Part shown: positions 22,520-33,691 of the stretch, piece after piece
How positions within the stretch are numbered: the stretch's first letter is position 1
How the letters are laid out: each line of letters opens with the position of its first letter
Assembly: GCA_002633005.1 (NCBI GenBank)
Contig: NMRA01000091.1
Span: 118,204 to 182,203, forward strand
Direction of reading: 5' to 3'
DNA from: Phoronis australis
Taxonomy: Eukaryota; Phoronida; Phoronidae
DNA length: 64,000 nt
Notes under the pieces: generated by a model
What the model was told of the DNA's origin: nothing
The model's input: the letters and a program-made list of their open reading frames with translations, nothing else
Database searches by the model: none
Made by a program: the position numbers and the translations under genes

Positions 22520-22560
22520 TGTGGCTTAGTGGTTTGAGACCTGCGTTCAAATCCGAGATT
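22520..22560 (+). repeat. Deleted tRNA-like fragment
   Basis: An A-box-like TGGCTTAGTGGTT and a B-box-like GCGTTCAAATCC are only about ten bases apart, so an anticodon arm is missing. It is likely debris of a tRNA-derived SINE. Confidence 0.4.
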
Positions 22561-23929
22561 GCACGAAGGTGTCTCCTACTCCTCTGAGCTCGGTCTCCCT
22601 AGTGAGTGTACGCAACGGAGTGTATGACAACATGGATATAATGCGAAAGCGATTTCTGGGCTTACGCTCTTTCACAGTGCTACGAATAGTAGCACTGTCG
22701 AATGTTGTTTATCATGGTTTCTCATTGGTTAAAGTAATGAAACCGACGTTATAACATTCAGGAAACCCCTTTCAGTTCACTGTTACTTAGTATGGCGATC
22801 ACCTTTGACTTGAATATAGTTGCAAATCATTAAAACGGGCAGTGATCGAAGTAATCAAAATCGAGATAACCCCGATCCATTGGCTTAAGCCAAACAAGTA
22901 CAGCCTATAAACGCTTGTGCAAGTGGTAGCGATGTGATCGGTAGACTTCCGACCAAGGCACGCGCATTGATGCCCACACACCGAATCCCGTGTGTCGTTC
23001 ATCAGGTTTCCACATGGTCACTTTTCAGAATAGGTGGCGCTGTGTCAGATGGTATTTCTGGGGTGTGCTAACAATATTGTACAACTGCAAAGCAGCTTTA
23101 GAGAAGTCAATATTTTCATTCCATTGAATGCTCCTTATTATCACTATTTTGCCACTTGCTCATTTCAGGATTTTTATATTGTGTGAACTATAACTGTTTT
23201 TGAAAAAGTTGTATTTAATTTGTCAACTCTTAGTTAGCCTTTGTGAAAATTAAACGACTAGCCGTAGCCGTAGAACTTTCAAATTCAAACTAATAACTAG
23301 TACAATGCTAGTAGTATTACACTCATGTCACTTCCAGAGTAAATGTGTACCATAAAGAGTCCTGGAACGCGAGAAACGGACTATTTGAAAGTGATTCTCT
23401 GTCACTGAAACAGAATTCAACCTGCGCAGCCAGGTATTTTAGGGTTTGTTTGTAAATAATTTTAATTTTGTTGATATCAAACAATTCATTTTCTTTTAGT
23501 TTCAAATCTCGAAAAACGATCTGTCAGCTGCTCTCCACTTCGTCGATATTTTCCCACATGGCAAAGCACCTCCTTATTTGGTATGACAAGACATAGACGT
23601 AGCACATTTTCCTTATATAGAAAGTGTGACCTTTGACCTAAAGCGACTTCATGCAACAGCCTGTGAGCGCATGCACTCATTTATCATAAGTTGGGGATTA
23701 GAAACCCTGTGGCAACCACAGAGCTTTTCCTTCGCGGGTATTTAAAAAGTCATGAATTTTGTGATTTTTCTTGGAAATTTCCTGAAACGGGAAGTGAATT
23801 GCTCTGTACTAGACGTTGTGAGATGCAATTTCGTCAGGAATTGTTTAAAAAATATTTTTGACGAGCTTTCGTGTTCCATGTCTCTTTAAGATTACGTTTC
23901 AGTGACATTACAATGGTTTAGACCATACA
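22561..23929. other. Stretch without recognised genes
   Basis: Nothing assignable was seen. Confidence 0.4.
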
Positions 23930-23960
23930 GTCAAAACTTGTCATTTTGTAACAAGTTTTG

Positions 23961-23962
<2 letters not shown>
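23930..23962. repeat. 11-bp perfect hairpin beside the CAA array
   Basis: GTCAAAACTTG (23930-23940) and CAAGTTTTGAC (23952-23962) are exact complements around an 11-base loop. The CAA microsatellite starts at the foot of the stem. Confidence 0.75.
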
Positions 23963-24006
<44 letters not shown>

Positions 24007-24022
24007 ACAACAACAACAACAA
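23961..24022 (+). repeat. (CAA)n microsatellite
   Basis: About 20 CAA units with one interruption (CAACAAACAACAA) near 24004. Confidence 0.95.
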
Positions 24023-24045
24023 AGTTTGAATTTGTGAATATAGCG

Positions 24046-24094
24046 CCTGCACGTTTAGCAGAAGGCCCTGGGTTCGAGTCCCAGTCGGAGCAGA
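24046..24094 (+). repeat. 3' half of a tRNA-like sequence
   Basis: CTGGG-TTCGAGT-CCCAG (24068-24084) is a perfect T arm with a B-box. TTTAGCAGAAGG precedes it and TCGGAGCA follows where an acceptor strand would be. The 5' half is absent: the CAA array occupies that place. It is a SINE or tRNA pseudogene fragment, not a functional tRNA. Confidence 0.55.
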
Positions 24095-25200
24095 AATCTT
24101 TTCGGACTTATATTCATTAGGTCGGATGATGGCTTGCAGGCACGACTTAAATGTGTATTTCTGTGCTAAATTCCCTCCTCGTAATGTGCTGGCAATCGTG
24201 GCTCGAGCGCTTTGGTTTCGCTTAGGCTTAGGTCTTAAACGATTAGCATCATAATGAATGTCGATGTATCAAATGTGTGCGCATTAGCATAATAGTTTGT
24301 ATGTTTTTATTTGTAAAGTTGGACATTGAAATTATTTACGAAACAATTCATATTCATAATGTTTTCCGTGTTAACTGATACTTAGAACATCGGTTTATAT
24401 TAAACGAGTGGCGATTTGAAAACGATTATTAAAAGCTTGACATTTGTGGTTAGTTGGGCCTATGAAATCCTACGGTTGGAAAATGCTATGAAACAAAATC
24501 TGATTAAAAAGTATCGCGTATTACGAGGCCATTAATTTATGTGATGGCCAAAGTTAATATACATGTTGTCATTCACATTGCCAATTTATGATTGAAACAC
24601 GCATCAAAGATTCCCCTTTCCTCTGTATAAACCATGCGAACCATTGGTAGGTGTACAATCAATCGATAGCATCTAATATATTTTTTAATAAAGTCGTAAG
24701 CATCAAACCACGAAAATCCACTTTCTGTATTCAATAAAACGATAAGTCGGGATCATGGCCACGGTAATCTCACAACATTGACGTTGTTTATACTAGCGAA
24801 GCATAAACGCGTCAGAGACAGTCATCCTAGTGTTTGACGAGGTCTCGCAAGATCGCGCTCGTGTTCTCATAATATTTATGCGGAGTAACAGCCTCGCACA
24901 TAGTTTTCAATTGACGAGATTGTTGTGCTTGTCTATAATGTTTCAAACGTAACCGTGAAGATCATACATGTAGTTGTCGCTGTCAGCTTAGTCCAGAGTG
25001 GTTCGAAGGCCTCACAACTTAAGTCAAGGTAAACTTTTAATTTATCTCAGTTGAATGAAACATTACATTTCTCATAAAGGAGAGAGCAAATTGTTTACTC
25101 TACTCGCGCACTGTATCGAAAACTAACTGCAACTTAAGTGACCATCTATCTCAACCTGTAATCGAATTTAGGGGCGTAAAACGCATTTTTGGATTTCAAT
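24095..25200. other. Stretch without recognised genes
   Basis: AT-rich sequence without assignable frames or repeats. Confidence 0.4.
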
Positions 25201-25422
25201 GGCCTGTTTCTCGAAGAGACTGTCGGCTTTCATCTTTTGATTTGAGCCGGAATTCAGAAATTTGATTACGAATAGACAAAAGCTGGGTTTTTGTCTTTTG
25301 AGGTCTCGAAATGCTTTGTCCTTTGTCTAGTCAATCAGACTACGGATTTTTGTCTTTTGACTTCAAGTTGGAGACATATTTTTTACTTTCAGCCTTCATT
25401 TTGGTGTGTTTCATGAAACAAG
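25201..25422. mobile_element. Possible miniature element (family R-like)
   Basis: GCCTGTTTCTCGAAG at the left and the complement of GCTTGTTTCATGAAAC at the right form imperfect inverted ends. Between them TTTTGTCTTTTGA and TTTGTCTTTTGACTT repeat. Related words occur near 47510-47650. No TSD was found. Confidence 0.4.
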
Positions 25423-25528
25423 CTAGACCATCCGTAGACTGGTTGTTAGCAGAAAGTGAAAAGACTAACTCAATAAACTCTTCAAATAGCAAGACCCCTG
25501 TAGTTACTAGCTTCCACAAACACCGTTG

Positions 25529-25690
25529 CAGGGGCGGATCCAGGATTTTGAGTTAGGGGAGCCATGTCCGAGTATTAGCCAGGATTTTACCCGTCAGACA
25601 TTCGCACCCCCCGTACTGCCGAATGGAATTTAGGAGAATTTTAGGCGGGCCATGGCCCCCTTGCCCCCCAACCCCTTAAATCCGCCACTG
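25529..25690 (+). mobile_element. Family A miniature element, copy 3
   Basis: The 162-bp element has left end CAGGGGCGGATCCAGG and right end complementary to CAGTGGCGGATTTAAGGGG. An exact 5-bp duplication CGTTG lies at 25524-25528 and 25691-25695. This is the cleanest copy and defines the family. Confidence 0.9.
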
Positions 25691-25866
25691 CGTTGTGTTG
25701 TAATTTCATTAATGCGCCAGTTTCCGATGTTGGCTTGTAGCTAGTCCCCGTGCAATTGAGGTTTGATCAGTTGTTTGCTGCTAGGTGGAAAGTGGCCGAG
25801 AACGAACTAAGGCGATCGTGCCGATCATAGCTGACGTGTAAATATAAGATGAAGAGGAGAATATTC

Positions 25867-26086
25867 CATGCGCGCATCCAGCCTTCAATATGGGGGGGGC
25901 TCGAATTCCTGACGTTGTGGACCTTTTGGTAAAAAAACGGCCGGCGGACTAAACAAAAGAAAAAAGGGCGCACCACTGTGATTTGCGCGTTTGTGCTTGT
26001 TTAGGGGACTTTTGTCTCATTTTCTCGGACTTCTTGTTTCTCACAGGCGGACCTTTTTGCCCACTTCGCCAAACGGGGGGCGCTTG
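25867..26086 (+). mobile_element. Family B miniature element, copy 2
   Basis: The 220-bp element starts CATGCGCGCATCCAGCC and ends GGGGGGCGCTTG, with an exact 5-bp duplication TATTC at 25862-25866 and 26087-26091. It is an inverted relative of the copy at 14804 over nearly its whole length, including TTTTCTCGGACTT and CAGGCGGACCTTTTTGCCCA. It sits 172 bases from family A copy 3. Two frames of 66-69 codons inside it are accidental. Confidence 0.85.
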
Positions 26087-26091
26087 TATTC

Positions 26092-27404
26092 GAACCACGT
26101 TGGAAGAGTAATTTCTCACAAATAAGAATTTGGGAACGAAGTCGAGCACTGGACTGCCGTGCGAGATGGCAAGAACTTTCTTGTAAGTTCGTGCTTGCTC
26201 GACCTCGGGTCTCTTTGGACAGCCGGTCGCTGTGTCTACATTATCGTATCATCTTCTTGAATAACTTGACTTTCGTGGTTATTTTTTATTAGTTTCAAGC
26301 GTGAAATTGAGATTATTTTGACAAGATTCTAATATTTCTCATGTAATCAACCGGCTTGACTTCCTCGCTTAGTATCAAAAGCAAAAGTATCGAATGATTT
26401 CGGTCAAGTACATTTACAGAACTACGACTAGCCAAAGTATCCAAACCCGCTTTGAAAACCTGATAACATGGCAGTTATAACTGCTAACATATGCAGTTTT
26501 TTGGGAGTATTTATTACTGTTTTCTATGATTGAACACACATTTGTGTCAGGTAGAGTCACCGTGCAATCAAGGCTATTCCTAAAGGTCTAGTGGGTCAAC
26601 TGGGAGGTTAACGGTCATTGGTTTCGCAGGATTTTTTTACTAAAATAAAAGCGAAAGAAAAACACCTTCTCGTACAGAAATCGAAGTACTTTTGAAACAA
26701 AATTCTGAAGAGCTGTTTAAGTTAAGCCTGAGATAAAACTTTGAGCATCATGCTTAGTTGATTGTGTCAAGGTTATATATTTACATTTATCATACATAGG
26801 TGATGATACGGCCGTGAAATAACTGTGTTATCACACCGTGAAATACGTCAGAACTACTTTTCCGTATTTTCTGTAGAGAAGATAACCATTATTATCTCTA
26901 GATACAGCGGCCAATTAGTCAAAAATGAGTCGTTGCCATGGTAAACATATTGCTACGCCAAACACGGAAATCATAACCTCCGGGTCCTAACCGTGTTGTA
27001 TTTAGTCAATATATGTAAATAGAATCGTTAATAGTTATAAAAATTCTTGCCTTGTGATATTCTTTTATTAATTCATGTAGTTTTCTAAGTATTGTTCTGA
27101 TCATCTGTTCAACCTACTGTCGGTCCGGTACTGCGGTGGTACATGTAACAAAAGGCTATTTGTCTCTTAATTCGTTATTTGACGTTAAAGTTATTTCGTA
27201 TGTTGATTAATTTATCATTGCTGCTATTTTACATGAAATAAACGCACACTTTATGAGTTAAAATTTGTTCTCAATTCCCGCAAAGGCATATAAAAACATG
27301 CTGAAGCTTAGCCCCCTGAAGATCGCGTAAATAATGCGCGCCTAAAAACAGTTCTTGTACGATAAATATGTAATACAACACCCGTGAACTGTGGGCTATT
27401 GTTT
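26092..27404. other. Stretch without recognised genes
   Basis: No assignable frame or repeat seen. Confidence 0.4.
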
Positions 27405-27482
27405 CTCGATACGTGATATGCAAGCCGATTTAAACTCGGCTTCGTCGTCGTTTAATTTGGCTTACATATCGCGTAACTCGAT
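27405..27482. repeat. Foldback hairpin of about 30-bp arms
   Basis: GTGATATGCAAGCCGATTTA at 27413 pairs imperfectly with TAATTTGGCTTACATATCGC near 27453. The loop is TCGGCTTCGTCGTC. It may be a minimal foldback element; no TSD was found. Confidence 0.65.
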
Positions 27483-27934
27483 TTCTCACATGACCTAGAA
27501 AGTGTTACGACACTACTGCTTAATGACACCGAGTACGTAATTATTACATGGGCGAATCACAAAGTAGTGCAAGTAGACATCCATGCGCCTTACATTCTAT
27601 CATCTGCAAAACCATAAAACAACCAAACGCTCGCCAACCAAACAATGCCGGAATTCCGAAAAGAGGACAAGGTTTTGATTGACAAATTGGGTGTCGCAAT
27701 TGTACATGCTCCCAGTCGGAAGGTCGACATGCAAACAACTTCCTAAACGGACCCATGTTCGGCGGCGAATTCCAAAAAGTAACTGAATTACATTACATTA
27801 CGCAAGCGTGTTTTTACAAAAGTTGCGTTATGTGGTTGAAAGTTTTAGACACGTCGAATTTTTCGGCAAAAATCGTTTTTACGGTTCATGTGAGAAAACA
27901 AATCCTACACTCGTTTCAGATTGATGACATGGGC

Positions 27935-28811
27935 CATAGCCGGATTTAGAGGGGGGCCAGGGGGCCCGAGCGTAGGGAAATGTTGAGTTTATTAATTAAC
28001 CCCGGTAATTAAAATTATACGGCTGAAACAAGATTTAAAATGTGTGCAGTTTTAGTGTTTGGGGGGGGCTCAGATCCAATTTCAAGTGTCAAATTCGGAA
28101 CACGGCGCAATCGTAACGGTTACTATGGCTAAGTATAGGCTCTCCCGCGATATCTCAGGCGACCGTCAGTGGCGCTGGGCACTACGACTCCGTTTCCGTC
28201 GTCTGCTCCACTTTTTGATGATGAAAAAACAGAAGCTGCTGGTAAGATGTCAATTTTAATAGAAGCCTTAGTGATTCACTCAGAAACTCATAATGCTCTC
28301 TTTGTCAAACCTTAACTTAACTTCAATCGCGTCATTATTGCCAACACAAGGATTTGGTCTTTTGGGCAATTGAAGACTATTTTAAATACAACAAATTTGT
28401 TACGAACTGATTGCACAAAATATAAAACATGTAATAAGCATTACAAAAAGAAGGTTTCGCGCGCAAACGCTGTGGATTATAAACAAGTAGGTCTCTTAGT
28501 ATCAATTAAGGAGTTAAATCGTGGTGGTGCAGTGGTAAAGCACGCGCGCTGTATCCGCCAGGTCGTGAGTTCGAGTCTGTGGAACTTGGAGTTTTTCCTG
28601 TTTGACACTTTCTCCGTTTGTTTTTTGCCTTTTTTCTTGGATAATATTTCGAGAATCAAGGAAAATGCTTGATTTTAAGAGGGAAAAACAGAAAATTTCC
28701 AGGGCAAACCTCTCTCCGCCCTTCCCCCATGCGCATCTACAATCGTGCTTTGAGCAAATGTTTACACAAAAAATGTTGGGCCCCCCTTGTGATATCCTAG
28801 ATCCGCCAATG
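27935..28811 (+). mobile_element. Non-autonomous hAT-like element, 877 bp
   Basis: An exact 8-bp duplication ACATGGGC (27927-27934 and 28812-28819) flanks inverted ends CATAGCCGGATTTAGAGG and CATTGGCGGATCTAGG, followed in both by GGGGGGCC. The 8-bp target duplication is characteristic of hAT. The terminal motif is close to that of family A, which makes 5-bp duplications. No transposase frame is present. The interior contains a tRNA-like segment and frames up to about 100 codons without recognisable domains. Confidence 0.8.
28518..28582 (+). repeat. tRNA-like (pol III) segment inside the hAT-like element
   Basis: An A-box-like GTGGTGCAGTGGTAAAGC and B-box-like GAGTTCGAGTC have tRNA-like spacing. 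The T stem (GTGAG/CTGTG) pairs poorly, so this is a SINE head or tRNA pseudogene rather than a tRNA gene. Confidence 0.5.
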
Positions 28812-28916
28812 ACATGGGCAAAACCTTTTGGAAAGTTCGTCTAAATCCCTCGGCAAGCCTCGGGATTTTCACGAAATTTCCAAGAGGTTTTACCCATGTC
28901 ATAAACCTGAGACTCG

Positions 28917-29792
28917 TGTGGGATTCTTTATATAATAACCCACAGTTATCATCGCGTCCGTTACATAACATATATGTGTAACAGAGTAAGTCTCCACTGA
29001 ACCTCAGAATATGTATTTTCTCTCATCAGGCATTCGTTTCAGTTCAATTTGCACATGATAACGATCAACTTTCCATGAAAGCAAAAGAAGGAAACACCCT
29101 TCTCCTAAGCCTGTCGCTAGCGAAGTGCCCGACACATACAGTCGCGCCCACATGCCCACGTAACAAAGGCGCACTGAGACGCAACAAAGACATTAGCATA
29201 AGAATAACTGAACATTTGCAACTAAATAAGAATAACAATAAGCGTAAAGTTACGAACGTCCCGTCACATATGTAGAAATTATTATGACGCGTAAGAGTGA
29301 TTAGGTGAGTCAGGGCCCAGGTTCTTATCGGTAAACCGGAAATCGAACTCAGCTTTATTTTTATATCTTTTCGATTTAATTTTAAACGAGCTCGATATGT
29401 GCTTGAGAAGATTATGAGTTGCGCGGATGACTACACTACAGTAGTTCTCTTTTGGTGGCGCTTTGATTCGAGCTAGAAACTTAAGTAAACTTTCGAGATT
29501 CCGACTTCAGATTTGAACTCATAGCTTTAATACTGGGGTCCTAAAGTGCAAACTATAATTAGAGAGTCGCTTATAAGTCATGATGTACTAAAGCACAGTA
29601 TACTAAACTCTTATCTTGAGTTCACACAAAAGCGGAAGGGAAATTAACAAGCATAATTTCGAGTTCACTTTTGATACAGATTAGACCTCGTCTCCTGATT
29701 TAGAACCGCCAAGAATTATTTAATTCGTGTGCTTTAAAATGTTAACATGCGCAATAATGGATTAATGACCTTTATGTGTGTAGCTTTAGCCA
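28917..29792. other. Stretch without recognised genes
   Basis: Nothing assignable. A 66-codon lysine/asparagine-rich frame (29075-29275) is not distinctive. Confidence 0.4.
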
Positions 29793-31278
29793 GTATCTAC
29801 CTATTTACATTTATCTATCTACATGTATTTATTTCAACATTTAAGGCCTTGGCCTACATGTTACATAAAATTTACAGGATAACACTGGGCAGCTGTTCCC
29901 TGAGGGCTGTGGCGTGAAATACAAATTTCATTAGATTAATCTGAGCAATAGGTTCCAACATTTTCATTAGTTTTACAAATTTATGTTTATTTTGTTCACG
30001 CCAGCACCAGTCAGGTACAGCAATGCAATTCTCAGAGAACAGTAGTTTTTACAAACACATATCAAATGGTATTTATCTTCAATTAGGGACACACAGAAAC
30101 AACACACACGGTACTTTTGGTCCACAAGAGCATGCAGTCTACCTTTCTCTATCCTCAAATTATGGTTGGAGCAACGTAATTTAGCCACAGCTGTTAAAAA
30201 GATATATGGAATATCACGCAACAGATAGGATTCCATTTCAAAATTAATTTCAAATGAGAAATGTGTATTACGTTTTGAGCTATTCTCCCCAGCAAAGCTC
30301 CAGTCTTGTAAAAAACAATCTTTAATTCGCTGCTCAAAAATGACAAGAAAAGATGCTTCTCAGACAACTCCCTGATTGTGCCATACCAATCCCAAATTCA
30401 CATCTTTGCAGCAAATTCCTAACAGATGAAGCCCATTTTTTCCTACCAGCCTCATCCAATGTGACAAGGTTGGCATAGACAGATTTTGGATTTAGATTTG
30501 CTGGCATTTTTAACAATTTAAACCAATACTTGATGAGTTTAACAAACAGTTAAATTGGTTCCTTCCCAGTTCGATGATTTGGACAGTTACTTCCAACACC
30601 CAGCAGCTACTTACAGAATTTCAATTGGACGCGCTCGGTACTAGAATATTCTTTAAATTCCCAAATCTCACAGCCATAGCTAATGTTTGGGTATTCCATT
30701 GTATCAAAAATCTCGAGTGCAATTTTCAGTGAAAGTCCTCCTAATTTTGACTGAAGACGTTTAATTGAAAAAATTGCTTTCTGTGCCTGGTGAGACAAAA
30801 ATTGCGTAGCTTGCGTCCAGATTAACTTAGGAGTAAGGCAAATACCCAGGTACTTATATGATGAGACGACATCAATTTTGTCGTTTCCAAAATGCCATTT
30901 TTCACATTTCCTCAGTGGTCCGCCTTTTCTAAATACCATATTTTTTGTTTTTGTAAGGTTAACTTTCATACCCCAATCCTGACAGTATTCATGCAGAACG
31001 TTAATTTGTTGCTGTAGTTTAAATACTGTCTCCAGCTGCACAACCAACCATATCATCAGTGTATGGCAACATACCAATTTGAGGTACATTCTCGTTTACA
31101 TAAATTCCGCTATTTAAAGATTCTTTTAAGTAATCAAAAAACTCGTCCACATACATACGGAATAAAAAGGACTAAGCATACACCCTTGGCGAGTACAATA
31201 TTATTACTGAAAAAGTCTGTTAACCCACGCTCAGTTCTTACACACGCTCTTAGCTTTGAATACGTGCTTTAACCATTA
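29793..31278 (-). mobile_element. 5'-truncated LINE (non-LTR retrotransposon)
   Basis: Reading the minus strand, the copy starts inside the reverse transcriptase domain near 31278. It continues through the thumb region and a conserved C-terminal region, and ends in a short tail of GTAAATA and GATAGAT words with an AATAAA near 29830. 5' truncation and a short repeated 3' tail are typical of CR1/L2/RTE-like lineages; I cannot place it more exactly. It is not active: several frameshifts and stops break the ORF. Confidence 0.85.
29973..31275 (-). pseudogene. LINE reverse transcriptase and C-terminal region, frameshifted
   Basis: Motifs appear in the expected order on the minus strand. YSKLRACVRTERGLTDFF precedes GCMLSPFLFRMYVDEF (about 31190). 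The catalytic box is YTDDMV (about 31047-31064), with Thr where Ala is usual but both Asp present. Then come LQQQINVLHEYC, WGMKVNLTKTKNMVF and YKYLGICLTPK. After a break, LRCSNHNLRIEKGR and CCFCVSLIEDKYHLICVCKNY match the Cys/His-containing tail of such ORFs. At least three frameshifts separate these blocks, and the endonuclease domain is missing. Confidence 0.85.
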
Positions 31279-33299
31279 ACTTTGTAGGCTTATTTCTGTG
31301 TAAATAAGCCTGGTAGATAATTGGCCTGCCTGTTGTTATACAAGACAAAAGACTGTGCTTGGCAGTTAACAAGGAAGCTAGATATTGTCACACGCTCACA
31401 ACCCTCTTCGTCTGGTAAAGTCACTGAACGGGAAAACCCCGTCATGTACCTGCGTGCTGGCTACCACCTAGCGGCCCGCAGGGAACCAGCGAGGCTTGTT
31501 GACTGATTCACTCCATTGCAATGACTTGGTGACTGTGACTGCTGATTCTGTTACTAACTCTCACTTCATCGTATCTAGATATTCAGTCTGTTGCAATGTT
31601 CTGGAACTTCCCGCCACTTCTAAAACTTTCTGGATTACCCAGCCATTTTTCAGATACATGTATATGCTAGGCTCCAGAATGTTCTGAACCGTAGCTCTAT
31701 ATCGGACATTAATTTGATAAAACCGATGTTCCAGGGTATTTGGTTATAAGAGGGCTGAATACCGTAGACAGAAGAATGTCGCGAATGAATTTAATGTGAT
31801 CACATACTTGCTGGCAATGGCGATACCTCGCTAGGGTTTTAATCACGTGACATTGCCTTTACTGAGCTTCTGGCTTCTACGGACGGCCCCCCCAGATACG
31901 GTAGTGACTGGCCTGACTACATCGGGTCATTGAAGTGTAGTAAACAAACACAAAAGTCAAATAAAACATGTACCATTAAAGTGTTATTCAACAACATGTT
32001 CGAGTATGATACGAGACTTGGGATCGACAATTTAAACCATACCATTCTGGAAGATGCTGCTGAAGTAATCTAATTAACTGCTGGCTTGTTATTGGCTATC
32101 CCATGTGACGTAGTGGCAACGTGAAAGATGAAATGCGCGGGCTTTGTTTTTCTTATTATGTTGTCTGTGCTCCTCATTTTAGCGTGATTTTTTGTTTTAC
32201 TCTGCAACATAGCTCTTGGCGTTTCCAGGGCAAAATAGATTACGATAATAATTTTTCGCTATTCTGATCGAGGTGCTCTTTGTGGCGGATGCAACAATAA
32301 GGCTCCAAATAGCCACCAAACCTGGCCTGTCCGAAGAATTTAATTTCTAGGCAGTGCAAATAGAACAGAAGATGTAAAGGTAGACATTCCAAATGAACTG
32401 TGACCTCTGTCTGGTTCTACTCAATCTACATTTATCCAAAATGGGCAAAGTACTAACACAGAATAGATCAATAATCGTGACGATTATGGGTCTGCTGTCA
32501 GTATATATGACTGCAACGGCGATGCCATACATGTATACATTGACAAATGTTCAGACCCATGAAAGTTTACACATACATGAATTTAAAACCTTCTTCTTTT
32601 TGAATAGCAATACTATATCTACTAAGTTACAATTGTGGTCTCAAATACCACCATGTTGACTTTGATACTTTGAGTGGCTGGTTCTTTGCATTGTTCACGT
32701 TACTGACGTTTTGTTTCTAACGATGATACTAAACCCTGTTTTGCTTATTTCAACCTATTTCTCGTTCTGTTACCTGCCTATGCACCACTGGCATTTCACT
32801 TGAGTGATAAAAGTAGGGTTCAACAAAAAAATCACACCCCCTGTGTCACAGATAGGATATCGGGGTTCTTTGTGGCTGGCTCTTCCCAACAGATATCGCG
32901 TAACTCGCCTAAAGCGTAGGTCATGCTTGCCCATTTAGCAGACTTTGTAAGGTATGTTCAACTTTTGCTCGAAAGATTTGAGTGTTGCCGAGGGTTACAG
33001 AGCATTAGATGGGGACGCCATTTTTAATGTCTGTTTATAGGCCAAAACGGAGTTTGGTAGCCTTTTAGGTTAAACCGAAGCAAATAGAAATGCAACTTAA
33101 TTTTAATTTGTTTTGCTTGCTCAGTTGCGTGGTGTCATCTTTTCGTGAAGTGTAAAGTAAAGATTGAAGTCCTAGAAGCACACGTTTTTAACCCTTATTA
33201 AATAGTTACAATAAATTATAAGGAAATTCGCAGTGCCTATTCTATAACCAATACACAATCCGTAGTCGAAGAAAGTTAAATAAACGTGCCACTCACGAC
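31279..33299. other. Stretch without recognised genes
   Basis: No frame above 90 codons and no paired repeat. TATCGCGTAACTCG near 32893 matches part of the 27.4-kb hairpin's right flank. Confidence 0.4.
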
Positions 33300-33627
33300 N
33301 NNNNNNNNNNNNNNNNNNNNNNNNNNNNNNNNNNNNNNNNNNNNNNNNNNNNNNNNNNNNNNNNNNNNNNNNNNNNNNNNNNNNNNNNNNNNNNNNNNNN
33401 NNNNNNNNNNNNNNNNNNNNNNNNNNNNNNNNNNNNNNNNNNNNNNNNNNNNNNNNNNNNNNNNNNNNNNNNNNNNNNNNNNNNNNNNNNNNNNNNNNNN
33501 NNNNNNNNNNNNNNNNNNNNNNNNNNNNNNNNNNNNNNNNNNNNNNNNNNNNNNNNNNNNNNNNNNNNNNNNNNNNNNNNNNNNNNNNNNNNNNNNNNNN
33601 NNNNNNNNNNNNNNNNNNNNNNNNNNN
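33300..33627. other. Assembly gap, 328 N
   Basis: A continuous run of N. Frames that cross it are artefacts. Confidence 1.
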
Positions 33628-33691
33628 GGTGTGGAGCTCAATGTTTTGATACAAAAATTGTTTTTGTTTGTTGAAACATCGCCAAATGTGA

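Larger units (their letters stand above)
27914..28911. mobile_element. Foldback element split by a later hAT-like insertion
   Basis: Removing 27935-28819 rejoins an inverted repeat whose arms begin TTCAGATTGATGACATGGG and, on the complement, CTCAGGTTTATGACATGGG. They run through AAAACC, TTTGG or CTTGG and AATCCC to a four-base loop near 28853-28857. The 5-bp repeat ACTCG flanks it at 27909-27913 and 28912-28916. The original element was about 113 bp. Arms differ at several positions, showing age. Confidence 0.7.

Noticed and set aside
24046-24094. Functional tRNA gene
   Set aside because: The T arm is perfect, but the D arm and the 5' acceptor strand are absent.
25767-26149. Two 66-69-codon minus-strand frames
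   Set aside because: They lie in family B copy 2 and have no counterpart in copy 1.
27405-27482. microRNA precursor
   Set aside because: The arms have several mismatches and no conservation evidence is available; a foldback repeat is the simpler reading.
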